Below are positions 53,545-62,689 of a DNA stretch of 64,000 bases, one piece after another. The translations under genes were made by a program, and so were the position numbers. Location: contig JBEBSD010000015.1 of the NCBI GenBank assembly GCA_040394475.1, positions 33,084-97,083 of the forward strand. Direction: 5' to 3'. Under the pieces are notes generated by a model. It made no database searches and was not told the origin of the DNA. It saw only the letters and a list, made by a program, of their open reading frames with translations. This DNA is from JBEBSD01 sp040394475 (GTDB lineage: Bacteria > Bacteroidota > Bacteroidia > Cytophagales > Spirosomataceae). Each line of letters begins with the position of its first letter. The first letter of the stretch is position 1.

Positions 53545-53568
53545 AGGCGGCTGATAGCCGCCTTTTTT
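53545..53568 (+). terminator. Intrinsic terminator of the GreA/Rnk-like gene
   Basis: AGGCGGCT and AGCCGCCT form a perfect 8-bp stem with loop GAT and a T-run. Confidence 0.85.
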
Positions 53569-53610
53569 GGCGGTGATTGTGAAGCCGCATCAGCAGGAGG
53601 GCGCTATAAT

Positions 53611-53629
53611 CCTTTCATCCCTTCGGGAT
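53611..53629. repeat. REP-like dispersed palindrome, copy 2
   Basis: CCTTTCATCCCTTCGGGAT is the reverse complement of the element at 44285-44304 with one base missing. Confidence 0.55.
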
Positions 53630-53660
53630 TCTTCCATTTACTATGTACGTTATCTTAACA

Positions 53661-53782
53661 GCACCGGGCTGCCGGACCACCGGATTGCCGGACCACGGAC
53701 TGCCGGCCACCGGGCTGCCGGACCACGGATTGCCGGACCACGGACTGCCGGACCACGGACTGCCGGCCACCGGGTTGCCGGT
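53661..53782. repeat. 15-bp tandem array (GGACCACGGACTGCC)
   Basis: About eight copies in register, with two alternating variants (GGACCACGG and GGCCACCGGG cores). A frame reading it would give PDHGL repeats, but no start or family supports translation. A decayed relative lies at 54531-54557, beyond the phosphoesterase gene. Confidence 0.9.
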
Positions 53783-53874
53783 ATCAGCTGATTTTTCGCT
53801 GTACCTTTCGACCGGTTTTACACTTTTCATAACAGCCGGCAAGGCGCAGGATGCTCCCGAACCTATACGTAATA

Positions 53875-54510
53875 ATGAAAATCACCCTCATATCCGATAC
53901 CCACGGTAAGCACCAGTTACTAAAATTACCCAAAGGCGATTTATTGATTCACGCAGGAGACATCAGCAAGTTGGGCCGGCAGGTAGAATTCTATGGTTTT
54001 CTCGACTGGTTCAGCAGGCAAAAATTCACTTATAAAGTATTTATTGCAGGGAATCACGATTTCTTTTTTGAGCAAGCTCACCCTAAGATCATTAAACAGA
54101 TGATCCCTTCGAATGTAATGTACCTTAACGATTCCGGATGTGAGATCGAAGGGATCAAAATATGGGGTTCACCAATCACGCCATGGTTCCACAATTGGGC
54201 ATTCAACAGGGAAAGAGGCAGCCAGATCAGGCAGCACTGGGACTTGATACCCGATGATACCGACATTCTCGTCACACATGGGCCTCCTTCCGGCATTCTT
54301 GACAAAACTATTTACGGAGAACATACCGGTTGTGAAGAACTGTTCCGAAAGGTAAAGCAATTAAAGCCGAAACTCCACGTGTTTGGCCATATTCACGAAG
54401 ACTATGGTCAGGATGCCAGGGCTGATACGGTTTTTATAAATGCCAGTGTACTGGATACTAATTATGACCTGGTCCATAAACCGATAGTCGTATCACTTGG
54501 TAAGGGCTAA
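53875..54510 (+). CDS. Calcineurin-like metallophosphoesterase
   Basis: A 211-residue phosphoesterase. The start at 53875 places the first motif at the N-terminus: SDTHGKH, then HAGDISKLG, GNHDFF, VTHGPPSG and GHIHEDYG, the full metal-site set (Asp, His, Asn, His, His). It is close to the MPPED1/2-like group. The gene is flanked by copies of a 15-bp repeat. Substrate unknown. Confidence 0.92.
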   Translation: MKITLISDTHGKHQLLKLPKGDLLIHAGDISKLGRQVEFYGFLDWFSRQKFTYKVFIAGNHDFFFEQAHPKIIKQMIPSNVMYLNDSGCEIEGIKIWGSPITPWFHNWAFNRERGSQIRQHWDLIPDDTDILVTHGPPSGILDKTIYGEHTGCEELFRKVKQLKPKLHVFGHIHEDYGQDARADTVFINASVLDTNYDLVHKPIVVSLGKG

Positions 54511-54530
54511 AAGGGACGTCGGCTCTTCCA

Positions 54531-54557
54531 ATCCACGGATTACCGGACCACGGCCTG
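54531..54557. repeat. Decayed copy of the 15-bp repeat
   Basis: CCACGGATTACCGGACCACGG matches two units of the array at 53661-53782. It is followed by CTCTGTG/CTCCGTG words (54572-54632), another dispersed repeat. Confidence 0.6.
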
Positions 54558-54773
54558 TCAGCGCATCTCAAGCCATTTTTCTCTGTGTTTTCCTCCGTGT
54601 TTTCCCTCTGTGCGCTCCGTGTTCCTTTTTTCGTCGTGTCAGAATAGGGTGGACAATGGTGAAAGGGAATGAGAACCCGTTATTATGAGCAATACCAGCA
54701 AGTTATGACTTTTTTTGAGGGTAATTGTTGGTAGAACGACTCTGTTGGGAGCTTCGCTTGTTATCGCTGTTTT

Positions 54774-56228
54774 CTATTCCAGGACAAATTCGACTCTGCG
54801 ATTCTGCGCTTTTCCTGAAGAGGTCATATTATCCGCTATCGGCGCATCCTCGCCTTTTCCTTCGGTAACCAATTTGTTGACCACCGAAAACTCGCTTTCC
54901 AGGGCTTTTTTCACGGACTCTGCCCTCTTTTCTGATAGCGCCTGGTTACTATGTTCACCGCCGTCGCTATCGGTATGCCCGATAATCCTGACCGTCTTAC
55001 CCGTCTGCGCTTTTACAGCGTCGGCTATTTCTTTCAACACCGCATACGATTCAGGTCGGATCACGGCAGAACCTGAAGTAAAAGTGATGGCGGAAGTGGA
55101 GTAGCGCCCGCTTTCGAGCAGCTTATTTCGCACATCGGGTTTCCCTACTGCATAACGGATATTGCTCAGGTAGTAGTTGTCAGCTTCGGTGTGGTTATGA
55201 ACAAAAAAACGGGCGCTGGTTAGTTTTACATCCTTTTCGAAAGCATTTGTCAGGTCAAGCACTTTTGTTTCGTTGGCGAATACCTGCACGCGCCTGCCGG
55301 TGCGTGAAATCGAAATGTGGACAGGCTTTTTTGCATCGGCAGGATTGATAATTTCTGTTGCCTTGAAGTTGGTTTTGAAATTCAACTCCTTTTTTGCGGA
55401 AACCGCCTTCCAGCCGGATATAAAGGGCCCTCCGTTGGAGGAATTGCCATCAAAGCTGATTGCCAGGTAATTATCAGACAGCTTCTGGAGGAAAAAATAT
55501 CCAAGGTTGCCGTCCCAATCAAGTTTGGCTTCCGGATTGGCGATATCGGTAAAAACCAATGACAGCTGCCTTTGGAAAGAATAGGTACCAAAGGCAAAAT
55601 CATACATCAGGTCAAACTCCAGGGTGAAATTATCCGGAAAGTCCTTTAAATACTCCGGCACGAAATTCCCCTTTGTTTTGTTGAACCATACCCAATGGCT
55701 GCTTTCTCCATCGAACTTAACGATTTCCGATGTTCCCGTACTAATCCAGGACGCAGGCAGGTCGCCAACGGCATCCTGCGTAAAATCATCGAACGCGATG
55801 ATGTCTTCGCCCTGAATAAATGAAAACTTCTGATATCGTTTCAGGTTGCGGGTCGAATCGGCTTTCGAAGGCACGGCAGGCTGTTCCATGGGAGCAACTG
55901 GTTCGATAGGAGCGACTTCCGTATGGCCGGTTTCAGCTACTGCAGGTCCGGGTGATCCGGATGCCTGCGTTTGTTGCTGTTTTGCCTCTTTTTTCGCTTT
56001 TTCAGATTTTGAAATCTGACCGGGAGCCTGTTCCACTTTGTCGAATCCCTTGTCAATCGTTCTGTCTATTTTACGTTCGAGCCGGTTACTGGCTTTTTGT
56101 TCCAGCTTCTTCTCAATTTTCTGTCCGGTATTTTTCCAGATCTGAGCGTTGGCTCTGCTCATAATGAACAGAGCGACGATGCATATCCATACCCCCGGTC
56201 CGACCAGGTTCCTCGATTCTCTTTTCAT
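54774..56228 (-). CDS. OmpA-family outer-membrane/peptidoglycan-binding protein
   Basis: A 484-residue exported protein. After the signal peptide (WICIVALFIMSRANAQ) comes a basic helical region (KIEKKLEQKASNRLERKIDR), a low-complexity linker rich in Pro and Ala, a middle jelly-roll-like domain (residues about 150-370, FDDFTQDAVGDLPASW) and the C-terminal OmpA domain (IIGHTDSDGGEHSNQALSEKRA) that binds peptidoglycan. It is the last gene of a three-gene unit, 24 bp behind the 255-residue lipoprotein gene. Bacteroidota homologues pair the jelly-roll and OmpA domains; function unknown. Confidence 0.87.
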   Translation of the reverse strand: MKRESRNLVGPGVWICIVALFIMSRANAQIWKNTGQKIEKKLEQKASNRLERKIDRTIDKGFDKVEQAPGQISKSEKAKKEAKQQQTQASGSPGPAVAETGHTEVAPIEPVAPMEQPAVPSKADSTRNLKRYQKFSFIQGEDIIAFDDFTQDAVGDLPASWISTGTSEIVKFDGESSHWVWFNKTKGNFVPEYLKDFPDNFTLEFDLMYDFAFGTYSFQRQLSLVFTDIANPEAKLDWDGNLGYFFLQKLSDNYLAISFDGNSSNGGPFISGWKAVSAKKELNFKTNFKATEIINPADAKKPVHISISRTGRRVQVFANETKVLDLTNAFEKDVKLTSARFFVHNHTEADNYYLSNIRYAVGKPDVRNKLLESGRYSTSAITFTSGSAVIRPESYAVLKEIADAVKAQTGKTVRIIGHTDSDGGEHSNQALSEKRAESVKKALESEFSVVNKLVTEGKGEDAPIADNMTSSGKAQNRRVEFVLE

Positions 56229-56252
56229 AAATTTACACGATTTTTGAAATTT

Positions 56253-57020
56253 CTATTGCCATTCGTTCGTGGCGGCCAGTCCCCCTTCTCCAAGGACATG
56301 CTTCCCCGAGCCATCAGCCAGCCAGTTGGCCCGTATGTAGTCGCCTCCTCCGTTGGTGCGGTATTCCCAATAGGTAAAGCTGCCTGACTTGTCAGCATTG
56401 AACTGGTATTCGTATTTCTCAGCGAGCCCGCTATCGGCACCGGGGTTCCATACCTGATAGGTGACGCGGTACTGGCCCCCGCCGTCGTCTTTCCATGAAA
56501 ATTCCCTGTTTTGTTCAAAGGAACCCTGCGGGGTGCGATAGGCTATAGTCCCATAGTTTTTCCCTGTCTGAGGGCCTCCGTCTTCGGCGTTCCAATCCGG
56601 CCACCAATCGCCCGATGCGCGTAGGACGCTCTCTCCGGTTGTTCTTTTAACCTCCAGTTCGAATACCCGGTGGCTTGACAGGTAGTCGAAAAAAGCGTAC
56701 TCAACCGACAGTCCGTCCCGCTCATAGCTGAATTTATTTTCGATTGTTGGAATGCCCGATGTGTTTTCGGTTCCCTCGGGTACCAGGAAGTACTGGTGGT
56801 GGGCGGCAATAAGGTTTTCGATCTCCTTTACTCCGGCATACACTCTCCGTGCATAAGGATCCGCATGAGCTTTAAGCCGGTCGGGCACCTGCAATATACC
56901 TGGTTGCGAGTGGGGCGGGCTCCAGATGGTGGATTCATTTTTGCCGGGTTCGCCGCCTTTTTCGCAGCTTACCAGGAAGGTCAGCGGTATGATTATAAGC
57001 AGTTTGATTGCGCTTTTCAT
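56253..57020 (-). CDS. Unknown lipoprotein, 255 residues
   Basis: A lipoprotein with signal MKSAIKLLIIIPLTFLVSC. I do not recognise the family. The mature part begins low-complexity, then shows beta-rich stretches (YQVWNPGADSGLAEKYEYQF, GSFTYWEYRTNGGGDYIRA). It lies 11 bp behind the 208-residue lipoprotein gene and 24 bp ahead of the OmpA gene. The trio probably works together in the envelope. Confidence 0.75.
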   Translation of the reverse strand: MKSAIKLLIIIPLTFLVSCEKGGEPGKNESTIWSPPHSQPGILQVPDRLKAHADPYARRVYAGVKEIENLIAAHHQYFLVPEGTENTSGIPTIENKFSYERDGLSVEYAFFDYLSSHRVFELEVKRTTGESVLRASGDWWPDWNAEDGGPQTGKNYGTIAYRTPQGSFEQNREFSWKDDGGGQYRVTYQVWNPGADSGLAEKYEYQFNADKSGSFTYWEYRTNGGGDYIRANWLADGSGKHVLGEGGLAATNEWQ

Positions 57021-57031
57021 AAGTCATTAGG

Positions 57032-57658
57032 TTATTTAATAGAAATTTTTCCACTCAATTTTACTTCCACATGCTCGTTGTTTCCTGCTGCCACCGCGTC
57101 CACAAAAACGGCATCCGCAAATTCCAGTTCCAGGGCAGCCAAACCTGCCGGTGAACTACCTCCTGCTTTTCTTGTAAAGCTTTTCATCGTAAGCAGGCCC
57201 CTCTCCCCACCGTACACATAGGTGGAGTTGCCGACTCTGATGTTGAGGGCTATCTGGCTTCCTGGTTCGTCTGAATCAGATTTGAGCGGTAAGGGCTGGT
57301 TGCTTTCATCGAGCATGATCCCGGCCGATAGGGTGACTTCGTCTGTATTGAGTTGGATGGATACGCCCTCTGCATCAGTTCCGGGTTGCCGTGTATATAG
57401 CGCCATCGCCTTTTCTTCAGCAAGTCCGGAAGCTTCGATTTGTTTTCCTGCCAGTGGCCCGTCGCTAAACCGAAATTCATAGCTGCTTCCGGTTGCAGCG
57501 TCAGGATGGAGATCTTCTTTCTCCCCACAAGAAAACAGGAAGAAGGCAACAAGTCCTAAAGCAAGAGGAATATTGGAATGGAATAATTGCAGCCTGACCA
57601 GACAGACGGAGTCGGGTAGGTGACCCTTCCAAAATTGAACAAAACGGTCTTTTTTCAT
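57032..57658 (-). CDS. Unknown lipoprotein, 208 residues
   Basis: First gene of the envelope trio. The leader is long (32 residues before the hydrophobic stretch LALGLVAFFLFSC), so the true start might lie further in, but no internal ATG fits. The mature part is a beta-rich domain (SYEFRFSDGPLAGKQIEAS, AALELEFADAVFVDAVAA). I do not recognise it. The start lies 164 bp from the divergent CHAT gene, so the promoter region is shared. Confidence 0.7.
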   Translation of the reverse strand: MKKDRFVQFWKGHLPDSVCLVRLQLFHSNIPLALGLVAFFLFSCGEKEDLHPDAATGSSYEFRFSDGPLAGKQIEASGLAEEKAMALYTRQPGTDAEGVSIQLNTDEVTLSAGIMLDESNQPLPLKSDSDEPGSQIALNIRVGNSTYVYGGERGLLTMKSFTRKAGGSSPAGLAALELEFADAVFVDAVAAGNNEHVEVKLSGKISIK

Positions 57659-57821
57659 TTAGCAGTGTTACTTTTTTTGAATAAATAAGCTAATGTTTGT
57701 AGGTTAGTGTCGTCTCCTGGGGGCAGGTAAGCAGCTTCGCGCAAAAAATGTAAAAACTTATCTGGCCCTACAGCTCGGTCGTCTGTCGCGGCCATAGCAT
57801 TTCCGGGGCTTACTATTATCG

Positions 57822-60800
57822 ATGCGCAATTCGACAATTCTCTATTTTCTATCCTCCCTATTGGCGCTTGCTTTATGCCTGGCCCCTTATCAAACAGACT
57901 CTCAGAACGCTGACTGGCGGGTAATTTATCGCCAGGCTGATTCCCTTCAGACACAGCGGCGTTTTGACGAAGCACTCCCCCTTTGGGTGAAAGCCGAGGC
58001 CTCTTCGCGGAGTGCCCCCGACTCTGTGAGAGAAATGCTCAGATTCCGGGTGCTGTATGCCAATGGCCTTATCTATAACTACGAAAAAGAGGGTATCCCT
58101 TTCTTCGAAAAAGCCTATCCGCATTTACCCAAATCCGGTTTGGACAGTAGTAGTCAGGCTACCTTTCTAAATACCTACTATCATTTCCTCGGTTACAACG
58201 ACAGGTGGCGGGAGGCCCTGCCCATCGCCGCACACTGTAAGCTTATGCGTGAGCATACCACGGAAGATCCGCCTTTGGATTATATTTCAGTGTTGCACGA
58301 TCTGGCCTATATCCATAACAAAATCGGGAACTATCCGCAGGCTATCGAAAACTATAAAGTCTCGATTGAGCTGTATATCCGCTATAAAGGCCTGATAGAC
58401 CACGATGTGGCGCTTGGGTATAACAACCTGGCATTTAACTACGGTCAGATGGGAATGGCAAACAAAGAATACGAAGCCTACGGGCGGGCGGCGGCTATAT
58501 GGGAAAAAGCGGAGCTGAAAGACAGAAGTTATCTCGGCACTGTGTACGGGAATCTTATTCGCTGGCAGATGGAATATGGCGACGTGGAGGAGGCCGGGAG
58601 CCTCCTTGCCAGGATACGTGAACTGGAATCACAGAAAGACAAAGACTGGGGAGCTGTTAACCGGTTGATAGAAAATAAACGGGACGACGCCAACCTCAGG
58701 CTTCGGATGAATCTTTGGAACAAGAGTATCCGGCTGTATGCCCGCAAGCAGGAATTTGACCGGGCTTATGCCTGTCTTGATTCGATCAGGATACTGCTTT
58801 CCAGGACGGGCGGCAAGGTGTCGGACGGGCACCTGGAATATTTGGAAAGTGCGTATGCCGATATAGGAAGCGAGTATTCCGCCGTCGGGAAGGACAGTGT
58901 GGCGATCCGCTTTTTTGAGAAGGCGCTGGCATTAAAACATACGCACGGCTATCAGTATCCGATGGTGCATACGCATGCAAAGCTCGCTAAGTCGCTCATG
59001 CAGACCGGAGCCTATAGCAGTGCCGGTGAGCATATCGGGCTGGCGCTGGCGCTTGGCAAGACTGATATGCCCATGTTTCACATATTAGCCGCCCAGATAG
59101 CCGAAAAGAATGAGGCGATGCCTGTCGTAAGACATCATATTTCCCAAATGCTGGCAGGATTGACCGGGTCGGAACGCCTGGGAGAGACCCCGCTGGACAT
59201 AAGGCTGGAGAATTTCGGCGGAAAAGTGACCCGTAACTATATCGCATCGCTTAGCTCCGCCGGCCATTTATACCTGGGCTTTTACCGATCTTCTTCAAAC
59301 CATATCGATTTGAAAATCGCAAGACATTTGTTCGGGCTGGCGTCTGCAATGTTGGGTGAATATTACCTGGGCGGGCCGTATACCGAGACGCTCGCCGATT
59401 TGTTGTCTGCGATCGATCACGGCGCCTTGCAATGCCAGCTTCTCGAGCCGGATTTGAAACAGCAAACCGACCAGCTTCCTGAACTGATCAGTTCGCTGGA
59501 GGGAAGACGGAGTCGCCATAGCTGGAAAAGATTCCTGAAAAATATACCGGAGGGTTCTTTGCATGTGCCTGATTCGCTTATTGCGATGCAGGAGGAACAT
59601 CAAAAGATGATCGTCCATTACAAAAGCCAACTCTTTGGCTTTGAGGGCGACAGTACTGGTAATGACTCGGAAAAGGATAGGATTACCGCCGCGATACACC
59701 GCCATCAGACGGCGCTGGGAAAGATTGAGGATGATGTTTTGCCTGCTCAACCAGCATATTACCAGTTGAGCAGGGGAGAGTTGAATATCGCCGAACTGCA
59801 AAAGATGCTAAAGGGGCGATCAATGCTGCGATATATTATGGCCGATTCGGCGGCGTATCTCCTGCATGTTCACCCCAAAAAATTACAGCTTTATTCGCTT
59901 GGCTCAACGCTCGCTCTTTCGGAGAAGATAGAAGACGCCATTCGGAAATTGAGAAATAGAAACGATGACTACTATAAGGCCGCGCGGCTGTTGTACGCCC
60001 TGCTTTTACCCGAACCTGTCCGTGAGCATCTCGAAAGCCAGTTGGTGATTATTCCCGAAGGAATATTGAACTACCTGCCTTTTGAAGCCCTTAGCAGTAG
60101 CCTTGGCCCGGACGGTTTTCTATTGAATACCCATTCCTCCAGTTACGCTATTTCAGTTCCTCTTTGGCTGGCCCAGGAAAAAACACCGGCAAGGTCCGGG
60201 CTGACTTTCGCGGCATTTGCTCCCCATTATCCCAGCCCAATGACTCAGGACGGAAAGCGTGGAGGAAATCTTCCGGCCCTGCCGGGAGCTGTCAGGGAAG
60301 CGTCGCTTTTATCGGGTCTCTTCAACGGCGATGTGCATCAGGGCGATTCTATTGTAAAATCGACTTTTGAGGAAAGAGCGCCCCGATACCGATTACTTCA
60401 TCTTGCCATGCATGCGACGATGGATGAACAGAACGGGGAGCAATCTTATTTTGTTTTCCCGGACGGCAGCCGTCTCTACGGCTATGAATTGTACGGTATG
60501 AAGCTGAACGCCGATCTGGCCGTTCTCAGTGCTTGTAATACAGGTCAGGGGCCGATAGAAAAAGGGGAAGGGGTACAAAGCCTTGCCAAAGCGTTTACCT
60601 CGGCTGGCATACCGAGCATTGTAATGGGTCTGTGGCAGCTTCCTGACCGAACGACTAGCAGTATTGTAACCAAGTTTTACAGGGAATTGCACGGCAACGC
60701 CCCCAAACCTATCGCGTTGGCAGCTGCTAAAAGGGATTATCTGAAGCAGAACGCATCTGATCCCGGCCTGCTGCATCCCTACTATTGGGCCGGTTTGGTG

Positions 60801-60935
60801 GTGTCGGGAAATACACGTCCGCTTGTTGAAAACAATAACAGGTGGCTGGGGTTATTCCTGTTTTTCGCACTAACCGGGGGTGGCTGGTACCTTGTCCGGA
60901 AACGAAAGCCTTCCGGCGCGTTCGATCAGGTTTGA
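57822..60935 (+). CDS. Membrane-anchored TPR-CHAT caspase-like protein
   Basis: A 1037-residue protein with signal peptide (ILYFLSSLLALALCLA), TPR-type helical repeats over residues about 30-560, and a C-terminal CHAT (caspase-like) domain. The His/Cys dyad is visible: His864 in LHLAMHAT and Cys905 in VLSACNTG. A final membrane helix (WLGLFLFFALTGGGWYLV) is followed by RKRK, so the body faces the periplasm and the tail the cytoplasm. CHAT proteins are peptidases, some activated by binding partners. The gene converges on an anti-sigma/sigma pair and is divergent from two lipoprotein genes. Its substrate is unknown. Confidence 0.88.
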   Translation: MRNSTILYFLSSLLALALCLAPYQTDSQNADWRVIYRQADSLQTQRRFDEALPLWVKAEASSRSAPDSVREMLRFRVLYANGLIYNYEKEGIPFFEKAYPHLPKSGLDSSSQATFLNTYYHFLGYNDRWREALPIAAHCKLMREHTTEDPPLDYISVLHDLAYIHNKIGNYPQAIENYKVSIELYIRYKGLIDHDVALGYNNLAFNYGQMGMANKEYEAYGRAAAIWEKAELKDRSYLGTVYGNLIRWQMEYGDVEEAGSLLARIRELESQKDKDWGAVNRLIENKRDDANLRLRMNLWNKSIRLYARKQEFDRAYACLDSIRILLSRTGGKVSDGHLEYLESAYADIGSEYSAVGKDSVAIRFFEKALALKHTHGYQYPMVHTHAKLAKSLMQTGAYSSAGEHIGLALALGKTDMPMFHILAAQIAEKNEAMPVVRHHISQMLAGLTGSERLGETPLDIRLENFGGKVTRNYIASLSSAGHLYLGFYRSSSNHIDLKIARHLFGLASAMLGEYYLGGPYTETLADLLSAIDHGALQCQLLEPDLKQQTDQLPELISSLEGRRSRHSWKRFLKNIPEGSLHVPDSLIAMQEEHQKMIVHYKSQLFGFEGDSTGNDSEKDRITAAIHRHQTALGKIEDDVLPAQPAYYQLSRGELNIAELQKMLKGRSMLRYIMADSAAYLLHVHPKKLQLYSLGSTLALSEKIEDAIRKLRNRNDDYYKAARLLYALLLPEPVREHLESQLVIIPEGILNYLPFEALSSSLGPDGFLLNTHSSSYAISVPLWLAQEKTPARSGLTFAAFAPHYPSPMTQDGKRGGNLPALPGAVREASLLSGLFNGDVHQGDSIVKSTFEERAPRYRLLHLAMHATMDEQNGEQSYFVFPDGSRLYGYELYGMKLNADLAVLSACNTGQGPIEKGEGVQSLAKAFTSAGIPSIVMGLWQLPDRTTSSIVTKFYRELHGNAPKPIALAAAKRDYLKQNASDPGLLHPYYWAGLVVSGNTRPLVENNNRWLGLFLFFALTGGGWYLVRKRKPSGAFDQV

Positions 60936-61017
60936 AGTAATCTGATTAGCGGATCTATCTGAAAGCCCATGGCATCAAAGGATAGCTGAGAGTTTATTCC
61001 GTTACAGGTTATTTTCT

Positions 61018-61764
61018 TTACTTCAGCTTTTTTAATAATGCCCCGGCCTCGTCTTTATTGTAACCCGCCGAAGTCGCCAGTTGTGTCAGCAGTTCCTTTG
61101 AAAGTTCGATTTCTCCTTTTTTAAGGTGTGCAAGCGCGAGGTACCATTTTGCCTGGCGTTCGAGTTTCGGAGCCGGCGTTCTTCCGTAATTCCCCAGTAG
61201 CCGGACGGCATCCTCGATGCGGTCAGCCTCCATAGCAGACAAAGCGGCATAAAACAGGGCTTCCGGGTCAGTATCTGAGTCTAGGGTTGTGAAAAGGTCA
61301 TAGGCTTGCTGGTATTGCTCCGCTTCATAAAGCGCATAGGCCTTGCTGCGGGCGTCGGGTGTGTCGGCAGCCCTTTCCAGTGGTAGGATCACATTCGGAT
61401 AGGCCGAAAAATAACCAGCGTACAGCTCTCCGGCGGATGGCGTCATCTTCATAAACAACAGGAAGCCAAGCCCGACAATGCAGAAAGCCAATACAGCGGC
61501 TGCGTACCCAATCCTTCTCCTGGCTTTTACAGCCGGATGTAAAAAGACGACATCTTGTTTTTGTTTGTCCGCTAACTTAGCCAGGCGTGATTTCAATTCC
61601 TGGTGGCGGATTCTCGCAAACGCGCTTGCAGTACCTTTCCGGAAATTCAGTTCTTTTCTGAAATTTTCATCATGAGTCAGCAGGGACTCGACTTCCCGCT
61701 GCTGTTCTGCTGTCAGCACTCCCCTGAGGTAGTCGTCTATCAGTGATCCGTATCTATCTTCCAT
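61018..61764 (-). CDS. TPR-containing anti-sigma-factor-like membrane protein
   Basis: A 248-residue protein. Residues 1-70 are a cytoplasmic helical part with the anti-sigma zinc-finger-like layout (DYLRGVLTAEQQREVESLL), but without the usual His/Cys ligands. One membrane helix follows (residues 86-105), then an outer part with TPR helices (AYALYEAEQYQQAYDLFTTL). Its start overlaps the sigma-factor gene by 11 bp, so the two are translationally coupled. The cytoplasmic part likely holds the sigma factor inactive until a periplasmic signal acts on the TPR part. Confidence 0.82.
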   Translation of the reverse strand: MEDRYGSLIDDYLRGVLTAEQQREVESLLTHDENFRKELNFRKGTASAFARIRHQELKSRLAKLADKQKQDVVFLHPAVKARRRIGYAAAVLAFCIVGLGFLLFMKMTPSAGELYAGYFSAYPNVILPLERAADTPDARSKAYALYEAEQYQQAYDLFTTLDSDTDPEALFYAALSAMEADRIEDAVRLLGNYGRTPAPKLERQAKWYLALAHLKKGEIELSKELLTQLATSAGYNKDEAGALLKKLK

Positions 61765-62320
61765 CCGGCAGTACGCTTTTTAGTAGTTGCTTCAGATATT
61801 GTAAGCATCTGTATTTTTTGCTTTTCACCACGTCCGTACTGGCGTAATGCAGTTGTTCCATGATTTCACTGTTGTTTTTTCCATCGTAATAGAAGAGTCT
61901 CAATAACGTCTGGCAAGGTTCCCCGAGCTTTTTTAACGCTTTTTCCAGTGACAAAACCAGGCTGTCGTCTTCCTTAACAGTATCTATATATTCATAGAAT
62001 ACTTTGTCGATTTCAGCTGTATTGAAGTCTTCAAGCATAACCAGCGAATTGCTTTTTCGCAAATGGCGGTAAATCATGAATTTGCCGATTGCCATTATAT
62101 AGGTCGCGATACTACTTTTTAGCGTTGTGACCTTGCCGGCCGACACATTTTCATAAAACGCGATGATCGCATCCTGGTAGATATCTTCCAGCGTGGAAGT
62201 ATCCCCCATCATTTTTTTTCCAAACCGCAGGAAGGCATTTCTGTTCTCCAGATATATCTGGTCCAGGATAACTTCGTTTCCACGTTTTATTTCATAAATG
62301 AGCCGAGCCTCATTATCCAT
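61754..62320 (-). CDS. ECF-type RNA polymerase sigma-70 factor
   Basis: A 188-residue sigma factor. Region 2 includes GDTSTLEDIYQDAIIAFYEN and FMIYRHLRKSN. Region 4 is LKKLGEPCQTLLRLFYYDGK, followed by the DNA-binding NNSEIMEQLHYASTDVVKSK. It is the first gene of the pair with the anti-sigma-like protein. Target promoters are unknown; its own promoter and the divergent CHAT/lipoprotein promoters are natural candidates. Confidence 0.92.
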   Translation of the reverse strand: MDNEARLIYEIKRGNEVILDQIYLENRNAFLRFGKKMMGDTSTLEDIYQDAIIAFYENVSAGKVTTLKSSIATYIMAIGKFMIYRHLRKSNSLVMLEDFNTAEIDKVFYEYIDTVKEDDSLVLSLEKALKKLGEPCQTLLRLFYYDGKNNSEIMEQLHYASTDVVKSKKYRCLQYLKQLLKSVLPDGR

Positions 62321-62689
62321 TAGTACACGAATCTATAATTTGTAAGCAGCTGCTTTTCAGTTTTTTAGACGAATATGCCGATAGCCGGGGAAGCGCGCTG
62401 CTGCGGAGAACCGTCGGGAGTAAAGTCCGCCTGAAGCTCAAATATAGCGAATATGTCGTCAGGGGGCTTCTTCCTTTTTCGAGAAACTGAGTTTTGAGAA
62501 GGATCGGTTGGATAACCCTGATAACGTATTTTTTACGTAATAAAGGGTCTCCGTTATCTATTTCATATTGACTCCACTGGGACGGGCGCATTCCAGGAGT
62601 TCTTGCTAACCCGGAAATTAATACCACCGTTTGAAACCCGGTAAACACCTGACACAGGGGCAAGGAGAAGCGGGGATTTTCCGGCAATA
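62321..62689. other. Intergenic region between the sigma factor and the ATPase gene
   Basis: A minus-strand frame fills most of this region but has no domain or start context and I reject it. ACGTA-TTTTT-TACGT forms a small palindrome near 62525. The sigma-factor promoter should lie here. Confidence 0.45.

Noticed and set aside
53643..53909. Repeat protein with PDHGL units
   Set aside because: The frame only reflects the 15-bp array; other frames read through it equally well and it has no start signal.
57822..60935. Type III-E CRISPR Csx29
   Set aside because: There is no gRAMP, Cas1 or repeat array, and this protein has a signal peptide and membrane anchor.
62313..62687. 124-codon minus-strand frame before the sigma gene
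   Set aside because: No domain and no signal; it occupies the expected sigma promoter region.
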